Positions 1 through 5,512 of a stretch of 5,859 nucleotides of DNA are shown piece by piece; positions within the stretch are counted from its first letter, which is position 1; each line of letters begins with the position of its first letter. The stretch is from Hyphomicrobiales bacterium. GTDB lineage: Bacteria > Pseudomonadota > Alphaproteobacteria > Rhizobiales > Aestuariivirgaceae. The DNA lies in the NCBI GenBank assembly GCA_027067085.1, contig JAMOMM010000512.1:1-5859 (forward strand), read 5' to 3'. A program made the translations under genes and the position numbers. Under the pieces are notes generated by a model. That model made no database searches. It had not been told where the DNA came from and saw only the letters and a program-made list of their open reading frames with translations.

Positions 1-85
1 GGATGAATTTGGTTATCGGGCGGAATTTTTAAACTTGGTTCGGTTGGCAAAATTAGCCTCAGGTCTTTCGAGAGATAACAACTAA
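1..85 (+). CDS. C-terminal end of a YfbK-like von Willebrand factor A domain protein (5' truncated)
   Basis: Reading from base 2 gives 27 codons and a TAA at 83-85. The peptide contains DEFGYRAEFLNLVRLAKLAS followed by a short polar tail. The pattern GYRxEFLxLVxLA is what I recall as the extreme C-terminus of the YfbK family (Ca-activated chloride channel-like proteins with a VWA domain and a C-terminal DUF3520 region). These are usually lipoproteins or periplasmic proteins of poorly known function. Only the last residues are present, so the VWA domain and its MIDAS motif cannot be checked. The strong terminator 24 bases downstream supports this being a true gene end. The identification rests on one short motif from memory; the reading frame itself is more secure than the name. 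Confidence 0.55.
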   Translation, partial: DEFGYRAEFLNLVRLAKLASGLSRDNN

Positions 86-109
86 GCAGTTTATTATATG
101 TAGTGATTA

Positions 110-139
110 GGCCAGAAAGAGATCTTTCTGGCCTTTTTT
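110..139 (+). terminator. Rho-independent terminator of the upstream YfbK-like gene
   Basis: A perfect 10-bp stem (GGCCAGAAAG at 110-119 with CTTTCTGGCC at 124-133) closes a 4-nt loop AGAT. Six T residues follow at 134-139. There is no T-tract on the opposite strand, so it works in the plus direction. It isolates the RTX gene from upstream transcription, which implies that the RTX gene has its own promoter between about 140 and 300. Confidence 0.93.
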
Positions 140-160
140 GTGCTGAAAAGCATTGAAGCC

Positions 161-192
161 ATTGGTGAACAATTGGTTAACTGTCCGTAAAC
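161..192 (+). promoter_or_regulatory. Three GTNAAC direct repeats spaced 11 bp (candidate response-regulator site)
   Basis: GTGAAC (165-170), GTTAAC (176-181) and GTAAAC (187-192) recur with an exact 11-bp period. The first two lie in a longer near-identical pair, ATTGGTGAACA (161-171) and ATTGGTTAACT (172-182). Direct half-sites one helical turn apart are typical of OmpR/PhoB-type response regulators. The alphaproteobacterial regulator CtrA recognises TTAA-N7-TTAAC, which has the same 11-bp period. The middle unit carries a perfect TTAAC; the outer two (TGAAC, TAAAC) each differ by one base. Binding by any named regulator is inference. Confidence 0.45.
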
Positions 193-196
193 GGAC
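183..196. repeat. 14-bp palindrome, possible operator
   Basis: GTCCGT (183-188) and ACGGAC (191-196) are perfect inverted repeats separated by AA. The palindrome overlaps the third GTNAAC element and lies 120-133 bp upstream of the RTX start codon. It has no T-tract, so it is not a terminator. A dimeric regulator site, possibly competing with the 11-bp-spaced repeats, is the most natural reading. Confidence 0.45.
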
Positions 197-206
197 TGGT
201 TTCAGT

Positions 207-262
207 TTGTCGAAAATTGCTAGCCTTAGTTTGATAAAGATTTGATTTTTTCCCTTTAGTAT
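207..262 (+). promoter_or_regulatory. Probable promoter region of the RTX gene (hexamers uncertain)
   Basis: The upstream gene ends in a terminator, so the RTX gene must be transcribed from here. No hexamer pair is convincing. Candidates are TTGTCG (207-212) with TTTGAT (230-235) at 17-bp spacing, or TTGATA (231-236) with the weak TTTAGT (255-260) at 18 bp. TAGTAT (257-262) also resembles a -10 box but is 20 bp from TTGATA. Weak core elements next to upstream repeats suit an activator-dependent promoter. The start site is not determined. Confidence 0.25.
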
Positions 263-265
263 GGA

Positions 266-301
266 TTTCAATTATCGGGTGCGTGCGCCCAAAAATTGAA
301 A
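266..301 (+). promoter_or_regulatory. 5' leader hairpin directly before the RTX ribosome binding site
   Basis: The lower stem is 8 perfect base pairs, TTTCAATT (266-273) with AATTGAAA (294-301). After a 3x3 internal loop (274-276 against 291-293, with a possible U-A pair inside), the upper stem pairs GGGTG (277-281) with CGCCC (286-290), including one U-G wobble, around the loop CGTG (282-285). The structure ends three bases before AGGAGAG (305-311). There is no T-tract after it. It may stabilise the mRNA, tune ribosome access, or bind a protein; it matches no riboswitch class I know. Confidence 0.55.
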
Positions 302-315
302 ATTAGGAGAGATAA

Positions 316-2358
316 GTGGTCGATATTACTGGATCAGAAAGCAATGATGTTCTTTTAGGGGATCAAATTGACTTCTTAGATGGAAGTGGTGCTTTTGAGG
401 GTTTTCGCGATACTGATGGTCGTTCTGGTTATTATACCGATAAAAGCACCAAGGCAGATGGTTGGAAGGCGAAACAGGGCTACGCTGCGCTAACGGCGGC
501 AACTTTTGGTTTGCCCGATAATGGGTCAGGTCTTGCGATTGAGCTTGCCACGGATGAGAATGTATCCATCTCTCGCAAAGTTAAACATCTAGAAGATGGC
601 CAAGAACTTCGTCTTGAATTTGATGTTGCATTGCCTGAATACAACCGCACGGTTGGTTCTGATGGCGTTAACGTTTACTGGAATGGTGAATTGGTTGCAA
701 CGGTTCTGCCTGAAAGCAAAGTTGAGTGGTTTCATGAGACGTTGATGTTGACCGAGGGAACTGGCAACGGCAAAAACGAGTTAACTTTTGAAGGTATTGG
801 CGAGTCTGATTATTGGGGTGCCGTAATTGATAATGTAACCTTATCAGGTACATCTCCGACACCTGTTAATGACGAAATTATTGGTCTTTCAGGTGACGAT
901 CACATAGACGCAGGTGCGGGAAATGATGTGATTGTTGCTGGTGACGGTAATGACGAAATTTACGGCCGCTCTGGTGATGATAATATTGATGCAGGTGCTG
1001 GTGATGATGTTGTTAATGCAGGCACTGGCGATGATTTTGTTGATGCAGGTACGGGCGATGATCGGGTAAGCGGTCGTTCTGGTGATGATGTTATTGAGGC
1101 TGGTGCTGGTGATGATCGGGTCGATGGCGGCTCTGGCAATGACACCATTGAAGGTGGTCAAGGTAATGACGAGATTTTAGGTGGCAGCGGCCACGACTAT
1201 ATCGAAGGTGATGAAGGCGAAGATAACATTGATGCGGGTGCTGGCAATGACAGTGTTTCTGGCGGCGATGATGATGATGATATTTCAGGTGATGGCGGCG
1301 ATGATGTCTTAAGTGGCGATGGCGGCGATGATAGTGTATCGGGTGGATCTGGCGATGACAGTATTAATGGTGGTGATGGAAATGATGACCTTGAGGGTGG
1401 CACTGGCGTAGATACTGTATTCGGTGGTAATGGAGATGACACCATTCGCGGTGATGGTGGTGATGATTTCTTATTTGGCGATGATGGCAATGACACCATT
1501 CGCGGTGGCTCTGGTCATGACCATATTGATGGTGGTAATGGCGATGATACGTTGTTTGGTGACACGGGCGATGATTGGATTGAAGCTGGTGCAGGTGCCG
1601 ATGTTGTAAATGCTGGTGGCGGTGATGACACGGTCAATGGCGGTGACGGCAATGATCGAATTTACACATATTCTGGTAACGATACCGTAGATGGTGGCAA
1701 TGGTGATGACCGTGTTTCTGGCGGTGCTGGTAACGACAGCCTTGAAGGTGGTGATGGCGACGACTTGATTAAGGGTGAAGCTGGAAACGATACTTTATCT
1801 GGCGGCAACGGTGTTGATCGTGTTGCTGGTGGTTCAGGCGATGATATTGCATCAGGTGGTAATGGTGATGACCATGTTACTGGCGATGCCGGCCATGATG
1901 TTTTATCAGGCGGTGCTGGTGATGATGTGGTGTCTGGCGGTACGGGCAATGATGTTGTGTCTGGTGATGATGGTAATGACCGTGTTTTAGGCGGCGGCGG
2001 TAATGACGACCTTTCTGGTGGTGCTGGCGATGACATTATCGATGGTAGCTCAGGCCATGATACGATTAACGGTGGCCAAGGCGCTGATATTATGAGCGGC
2101 GGCACAGGTGCTGATACCTTTGTTTGGAATGGCCTTGATGGGAGCGGTGCAGTAGACTTGATTACTGATTTTTCCCATGTTGATCGGCTCGATTTTTCTG
2201 AGTTTGTAACCGATGAAACCATCGTCTTTACCGAAGTTGAAGGTGGCACACTTGTTTCTGTTGATGATGGCGCTGGCTTATCGGATATGGTGTTCTTAGA
2301 TGGCAAGCTTGGCCTAGATGTAGATCAAATGCTCACAGATGGATTGCTCATCGTTTAA
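316..2358 (+). CDS. Secreted RTX (hemolysin-type calcium-binding) protein with 45 nonapeptide repeats and T1SS tail
   Basis: A 680-residue, very acidic protein. The start is GTG at 316, preceded by the strong Shine-Dalgarno AGGAGA (305-310). Residues 6-16 carry a lone RTX-like motif (NDVLLGD). Residues about 18-178 look like a galactose-binding/jelly-roll beta-sandwich of the type seen in DUF642-like and carbohydrate-binding modules, with a W-rich core and the closing motif GAVIDNVTLSG (168-178). Residues 191-595 are 45 consecutive nonapeptides of the GGxGxDxUx type, which bind Ca2+ and fold as a parallel beta-roll outside the cell. Residues 596-680 (ADTFVW, DLITDF, then DRLDFSEF and a hydrophobic end GLLIV) match the VCA0849-type type I secretion target domain. 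There is no Sec signal peptide, as expected for ABC/MFP/OMF export; no exporter genes are in the window. No protease or lipase motif is visible, so an adhesin, matrix or surface-layer role is more likely than an enzyme. The gene is monocistronic, with a terminator on each side. Confidence 0.95.
   Translation: MVDITGSESNDVLLGDQIDFLDGSGAFEGFRDTDGRSGYYTDKSTKADGWKAKQGYAALTAATFGLPDNGSGLAIELATDENVSISRKVKHLEDGQELRLEFDVALPEYNRTVGSDGVNVYWNGELVATVLPESKVEWFHETLMLTEGTGNGKNELTFEGIGESDYWGAVIDNVTLSGTSPTPVNDEIIGLSGDDHIDAGAGNDVIVAGDGNDEIYGRSGDDNIDAGAGDDVVNAGTGDDFVDAGTGDDRVSGRSGDDVIEAGAGDDRVDGGSGNDTIEGGQGNDEILGGSGHDYIEGDEGEDNIDAGAGNDSVSGGDDDDDISGDGGDDVLSGDGGDDSVSGGSGDDSINGGDGNDDLEGGTGVDTVFGGNGDDTIRGDGGDDFLFGDDGNDTIRGGSGHDHIDGGNGDDTLFGDTGDDWIEAGAGADVVNAGGGDDTVNGGDGNDRIYTYSGNDTVDGGNGDDRVSGGAGNDSLEGGDGDDLIKGEAGNDTLSGGNGVDRVAGGSGDDIASGGNGDDHVTGDAGHDVLSGGAGDDVVSGGTGNDVVSGDDGNDRVLGGGGNDDLSGGAGDDIIDGSSGHDTINGGQGADIMSGGTGADTFVWNGLDGSGAVDLITDFSHVDRLDFSEFVTDETIVFTEVEGGTLVSVDDGAGLSDMVFLDGKLGLDVDQMLTDGLLIV
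886..2100 (+). repeat. RTX repeat array: 45 tandem 27-bp units
   Basis: Exactly 45 x 27 bp encode nonapeptides without one insertion, deletion or spacer. A partial 46th unit (GTGADTF) leads into the secretion domain. The dominant unit reads GxGxDxUxG with D-D or N-D in the middle. Nine units (1, 2, 4, 5, 6, 8, 13, 26, 27) end in Ala instead of Gly, mostly in the first third. Atypical units are 15 (GDDDDDISG) and 29-30 (IYT/YSG). DNA units have diverged, but stretches of 15 identical bases remain between some neighbours. Confidence 0.95.
1267..1281 (+). repeat. (GAT)5 trinucleotide run in RTX unit 15
   Basis: Five consecutive GAT codons encode DDDDD in the only repeat where the central Gly is replaced by Asp. 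The unit keeps its nine codons, so this looks like a GGT-to-GAT substitution rather than slippage. Slippage here would change length by whole codons and never shift frame. Confidence 0.85.
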
Positions 2359-2419
2359 ATAACAGCCGAACTAACTCTTGAGAGGTGCTTTAAAGAGGAC
2401 CCCTTAAAACGGCTAAGTT

Positions 2420-2459
2420 AAAAGCCAGCCTAAGGAGTTTTCCTTAGGCTGGCTTTTTT
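2420..2459 (+). terminator. Rho-independent terminator of the RTX gene
   Basis: A 13-bp perfect stem (GCCAGCCTAAGGA at 2424-2436 with TCCTTAGGCTGGC at 2441-2453) closes a GTTT loop. Six T residues follow (2454-2459). The preceding AAAA (2420-2423) can extend the stem by four pairs and gives a short T-tract on the minus strand, so some bidirectional activity is possible. Confidence 0.95.
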
Positions 2460-2566
2460 ATGTTTATTGCGTCTTCCAATATACATGTTTTTTGTACGCT
2501 TTAGGTCAGATAGCATTGCTTTGGTTGGTTTATATTGGATTTGTTTTGTTAGTCACTTGCGCAACT

Positions 2567-2601
2567 AAAAAGGCCTTGGTCTAAATTAATAAACCAAGGC
2601 C
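2567..2601 (-). terminator. Rho-independent terminator of the nucleotide-sugar dehydrogenase gene
   Basis: A 9-bp perfect stem (GGCCTTGGT at 2572-2580 with ACCAAGGCC at 2593-2601) closes a 12-nt AT-rich loop. On the minus strand it is followed by five T residues (complement of 2567-2571). It lies 36 bases past the dehydrogenase stop codon, which fits its orientation. Confidence 0.88.
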
Positions 2602-2636
2602 AGTAGTGGTATTCACAGATCGTGAGTTGATCGGAT

Positions 2637-4013
2637 TTATGGTCGCCAGTAGGTGAAGTGGTCGTTAATTGCATCGCTTTCAAATGCACCACGCAGATCA
2701 ACCAACGGGCTATGTTTCTTGCTCAAACTTTTTAAAGTCTCGACATCAAACTGTTCCAAGAACACTTTATGCACAAGTGTAATGACGATTGCATCGTACT
2801 TTTCTTGAACAAATGGATCATCGATAATTTTAGTGCCGCGACCACCTTCAAAGTGATCGTCATCAGCTACTGGATCAAAACAATCGACATCAGCGCCTGC
2901 CGCCCAGATTGCATCCATCATTTTAAAGGCTTTAGAGTTGCGTGTGTCGGCGCAATCTTCTTTAAAGCTGCGGCCAAGCACCAATACGCGTTTGCCGCGA
3001 ATGCTTTGGTTGTTTGCTTCAAATAACTCTTCAAGTTTTTCAATGATGAAATATGGGGTTTGCTCGTTGACCGCGCGAGCGGCTGCAACAAGTTCCATAG
3101 GTAAGCCATGGCGACGCCCAGCATCAATGAGGAAGTAAGGGTCAACGGCAATGCAATGCCCACCCACTAAACCGGGGCGGTAGTGATGAAAATTCCATTT
3201 TGATCCTGCTGCGGCAATAACGTCAGTCGAACGAATGCCCATTTTATCAAACAGCGTCATCATTTGGTTCATCAAAGCGATATTTACATCGCGTTGGGTG
3301 TTCTCCAAAATTTTAGCAGCTTCGGCAACTTTAATACTTGCAGCTGGATACAGGCCTGCGTTGATTACGCGGGCGTATAGTTTTTCCAAAAATACAGTGA
3401 CCAAAGGCGTACTACCAGCGACAATCTTTTTAATGTCAGGCAGTTTGCGGGTTGGGTCTGCAGGGTTGATGCGCTCAGGAGAATAACCGAGGTAAAAATC
3501 AATACCTTCTTTAAAGCCTGAAACTTGCTCAATGATCGGCTGGCATTTATTTTCTGTTGTGCCAGGATCTACCGTGCTTTCAAAAACAACCACAGCGCCT
3601 TTTTTTATGTTCTGGCCAATGGTGCGTGACGCAGCCAGTAACGGAGAATAGTCAGGTTTGTTATGACTAGACACGGGGGTGGGAACGCAGACGATGATAA
3701 CATCGGCTTGGGCCAAATCTTTTGGATTAGATGTGTAATTGACATCTGCTTCAACCAAATCACTTGGGTTAACCTCACCTGTGCTGTCAATATCTGCACG
3801 CAATTCGGCCAATTTGTTTTCTGAAATGTCAAAGCCGATAGCTTTTGTATTTTCTGAAAAACCAATGACCAATGGTAAGCCAACATAACCTAGGCCCAGC
3901 ACGGCAACTTTGGCCGTTTGTGGGTCTGGTAAGGTGTATGGTTCTTTATCTACTACTCTTAAATGTGATTGTGTTGGGTTTTCCCCCTCAACACGAATGC
4001 CGCCAAAGTCCAT
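2637..4013 (-). CDS. tviB: Nucleotide-sugar dehydrogenase, TviB/WbpO type (UDP-HexNAc 6-dehydrogenase)
   Basis: A 458-residue cytoplasmic enzyme of the UDP-glucose/GDP-mannose dehydrogenase superfamily. It oxidises C6 of a UDP-sugar twice, using 2 NAD+, to give a UDP-uronic acid. The NAD site GLGYVGLP is at 40-47. VPTP (110-113), ESTVDPGTTE (145-154) and GYSPERINP (176-184) follow. The central-helix motif ENTQRDVNIALMNQ is at 237-250. The catalytic cysteine is Cys287 in GGHCIAVDPYF (284-294), and the C-terminal domain has FKEDCADTRNSK (350-361). Overall wording is closest to TviB (Vi antigen) and WbpO, which act on UDP-GlcNAc or UDP-GalNAc. A UDP-ManNAc enzyme (WecC type) is possible; plain UDP-glucose is less likely. 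The symbol is a family label, not proof of a Vi pathway. ATG at 4011-4013 has AGGGAG (minus strand of 4021-4026) seven bases upstream. About 33 residues precede the Rossmann strand, longer than in TviB (about 425 residues), and no later Met offers an alternative start. Confidence 0.9.
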   Translation of the reverse strand: MDFGGIRVEGENPTQSHLRVVDKEPYTLPDPQTAKVAVLGLGYVGLPLVIGFSENTKAIGFDISENKLAELRADIDSTGEVNPSDLVEADVNYTSNPKDLAQADVIIVCVPTPVSSHNKPDYSPLLAASRTIGQNIKKGAVVVFESTVDPGTTENKCQPIIEQVSGFKEGIDFYLGYSPERINPADPTRKLPDIKKIVAGSTPLVTVFLEKLYARVINAGLYPAASIKVAEAAKILENTQRDVNIALMNQMMTLFDKMGIRSTDVIAAAGSKWNFHHYRPGLVGGHCIAVDPYFLIDAGRRHGLPMELVAAARAVNEQTPYFIIEKLEELFEANNQSIRGKRVLVLGRSFKEDCADTRNSKAFKMMDAIWAAGADVDCFDPVADDDHFEGGRGTKIIDDPFVQEKYDAIVITLVHKVFLEQFDVETLKSLSKKHSPLVDLRGAFESDAINDHFTYWRP

Positions 4014-4073
4014 TTTTATTCTCCCTGTTTGGAGCCGCTACTTTGTAAGGTTTCGATTGAAATTTCCTTACCG

Positions 4074-4102
4074 CATATAGATGATTTAATGACGTGGTTA
4101 AA
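4074..4102 (-). promoter_or_regulatory. Candidate promoter of the dehydrogenase gene
   Basis: On the minus strand, TTTAAC (4102-4097) and TATATG (4079-4074) are separated by 17 bp. They lie about 60 bp upstream of the start codon. The -10 is fair and the -35 poor (3 of 6 consensus bases), so this is only a candidate. Confidence 0.3.
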
Positions 4103-4135
4103 GATTCGTATCCGAAATGAGGCGATGTTTCACGA

Positions 4136-4151
4136 TGAATCACATGATTCA
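4136..4151. repeat. 16-bp palindrome containing two GANTC methylation-type sites
   Basis: TGAATCA (4136-4142) and TGATTCA (4145-4151) are perfect inverted repeats around CA. Each arm contains one GANTC (GAATC at 4137-4141, GATTC at 4146-4150). Placed mid-way between two divergent genes, it is a good candidate operator. GANTC is the target of CcrM-type adenine methylases in many Alphaproteobacteria. Confidence 0.55.
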
Positions 4152-4273
4152 GTAACTGTTAGTCTTGTTTCAAAATTGATTCAAATTTTAGCGAATTACA
4201 GCGCGGTGTTAAGTTTGTTCAAATGCCTTTCTATCAGTGTGCTGAACGTAATGAAACGAATTCGGATAAATAA

Positions 4274-5512
4274 ATGACAGCGCTCATTGGAGTGGAATGG
4301 CTTTTTGCGATTCTCATTCTTATCGTCTTTACGAACAGATATGTGTTTGGCACGCTGCTCAGGTTCTGGGATAAGCGAAATGAACGGGGATATTCTCCGG
4401 ACCCTGCCGTGTGGCCAACTGTTGCTATCGTTGTTCCTGTGTTTAATGAAGGCGATCACGTTCTTCAGACTGCCAAATCTTTTTCCAAACTAGAGTATCC
4501 CGCAGACAAACTGCAGATTGTGTTTGTTGATGATTGCTCAACCGATGACACCTTTGATTATCTTCAGCAAATTTCGCGTACTTGGAACTGGATGAAAGTG
4601 CGCAAGAACCCACAAAACATGGGAAAACGCCTTGGTATTAAAGAGGCAGTGTTAGCGCTTGATACAGAGCTTATATTATCCGTTGATTCTGATGTCATTG
4701 TAGAAGCAAATGCGTTGGCAAATCTTGTGCGCCATATGAAGGCGACGGGCGTTGATGCTGTGGGTGGGTGTGTGTTTGTTTCGAACGCCAATGAAACTTG
4801 GCTGGCAAAAATGCAAGCGGTTAAATATTGGGTTGGCTATCAATTCCTCAAGAATGTTGAAAATGCCTACGATCATGTAATGTGCTTATCTGGTTGTTTG
4901 ACGCTTTATAAGCGCTCGGCATTGTTGGCTGTTGATGACGATGTGGCAACACGCACGTTTCTTGGTGATGATGTTAAGTATGGTGAGGACCGTTTCTTGA
5001 CTCGCAAGCTCGTTGAGCGTGGCTTTAAGACACGGCTTTGCTTTGAAGCGCGGTGTTATACTAAAGCCCCGCCTAAAATGCCTGGTTATTTGAGCCAACA
5101 ATTGCGTTGGCGTCGATCGAACTCGATCGATTTCATTACCGCATTGCCGCATTTGCACAAGTTCCATCCTTTGGTTCTTGTTCACTATGTTTCGATCAGT
5201 TTGTTGCTGTTCTTTTATCCATTGTTCCTTGTCGCTCAAGTTGTGCGTCTGGGGTTTGTCCTGCCGATGATTGAGCATGCGTTGTTGGTTACGGTTTTTG
5301 CCGTGGCTTATGAGCTTCATAAACATAAACTACCCCAATTTGCTCAAACATCGGGCATTTGGTTTTTAGCAATCGTGATTGTTTTTCCTGTGATGTACCT
5401 AACGATGACGCCGCTTGGCTTGGCGACATTGGGTACAACATCTTGGGAAACTCGTGGTGGGGCGAAAAAGAAAGCAAAGCCTGAGATGGATGGAGGTGTA
5501 ACAACTCCATGA
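4274..5512 (+). CDS. Membrane-bound family 2 glycosyltransferase, hyaluronan synthase/NodC-like processive polysaccharide synthase
   Basis: A 412-residue inner-membrane enzyme expected to polymerise a UDP-sugar on the cytoplasmic face and extrude the chain. A hydrophobic N-terminal segment (about 5-26) precedes the GT-A domain: VVPVFNE (53-59), DD of VFVDDCSTDD (86-87), DSD (138-140, metal/UDP site), GED of KYGEDRFLTRKL (237-239, catalytic base region), and QQLRW (275-279). The D, DxD, (T/G)ED, QxxRW set is that of processive synthases (HasA, NodC, IcaA, cellulose synthase). SGCLTLYKR (206-214) plus FLGDD (229-233) and the GEDR-LT motif resemble hyaluronan synthases most. Three C-terminal membrane segments follow (about 299-324, 326-347, 361-382), then a basic, polar tail. 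ATG at 4274 is the first start after an in-frame TAA at 4271; only a weak GGA (4264-4266) serves as ribosome binding site. It overlaps the next gene by ATGA. The product polymer cannot be read from sequence; chitooligosaccharide or HexNAc/uronate chains are possible. Confidence 0.88.
   Translation: MTALIGVEWLFAILILIVFTNRYVFGTLLRFWDKRNERGYSPDPAVWPTVAIVVPVFNEGDHVLQTAKSFSKLEYPADKLQIVFVDDCSTDDTFDYLQQISRTWNWMKVRKNPQNMGKRLGIKEAVLALDTELILSVDSDVIVEANALANLVRHMKATGVDAVGGCVFVSNANETWLAKMQAVKYWVGYQFLKNVENAYDHVMCLSGCLTLYKRSALLAVDDDVATRTFLGDDVKYGEDRFLTRKLVERGFKTRLCFEARCYTKAPPKMPGYLSQQLRWRRSNSIDFITALPHLHKFHPLVLVHYVSISLLLFFYPLFLVAQVVRLGFVLPMIEHALLVTVFAVAYELHKHKLPQFAQTSGIWFLAIVIVFPVMYLTMTPLGLATLGTTSWETRGGAKKKAKPEMDGGVTTP

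Larger units (their letters stand above)
2359..2636. other. Convergent intergenic region
   Basis: These 278 bases separate two convergent genes and contain two terminators (listed separately). AGCCG (2364-2368) can pair with CGGCT (2410-2414), and AAC/GTT can extend this across a bulge, giving a loose extra stem just after the RTX stop. I see no open reading frame with a ribosome binding site, no tRNA and no mobile-element ends. Confidence 0.6.
4014..4273. other. Divergent intergenic control region
   Basis: These 260 bases lie between two genes reading outward, so promoters for both must be here. Visible content is a Shine-Dalgarno for the dehydrogenase at 4021-4026, a weak minus-strand promoter candidate, four GANTC sites between 4103 and 4182, a 16-bp palindrome at 4136-4151, and an AT-rich inverted repeat AAAATT/AATTTT (4172-4177, 4184-4189) framing the last GANTC site. 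I could not find a convincing -35/-10 pair for the plus-strand glycosyltransferase gene. Confidence 0.6.

Noticed and set aside
886..2100. Tandem 27-bp units considered as a CRISPR-like or minisatellite array.
   Set aside because: Units are contiguous, degenerate in DNA and strictly coding, with RTX consensus at protein level; there are no spacers.
1662..2306. Long minus-strand open frame (214 codons), with similar ones at 1197-1499 and 889-1161, opposite the RTX array.
   Set aside because: Its Ser/Pro-rich product is just the reverse complement of Gly/Asp repeats. The 27-bp period excludes stops over long stretches, and the plus-strand frame has a clear RBS, domains and terminator.
4086..4101. 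TTAA...TTAA pair resembling a CtrA site.
   Set aside because: The gap is 8 bases, not the 7 required by the CtrA consensus, and it has no flanking match.
4109..4268. TATCCGAA (4109-4116) and TTCGGATA (4261-4268), an 8-bp inverted repeat flanking the intergenic region.
   Set aside because: Too short and too far apart to call a mobile-element end or a stem; no target duplication is visible.
3969..4277. Plus-strand open frame of 102 codons across the divergent intergenic region.
   Set aside because: It begins inside the dehydrogenase coding region, has no convincing ribosome binding site or family resemblance, and runs through the region needed for both promoters.
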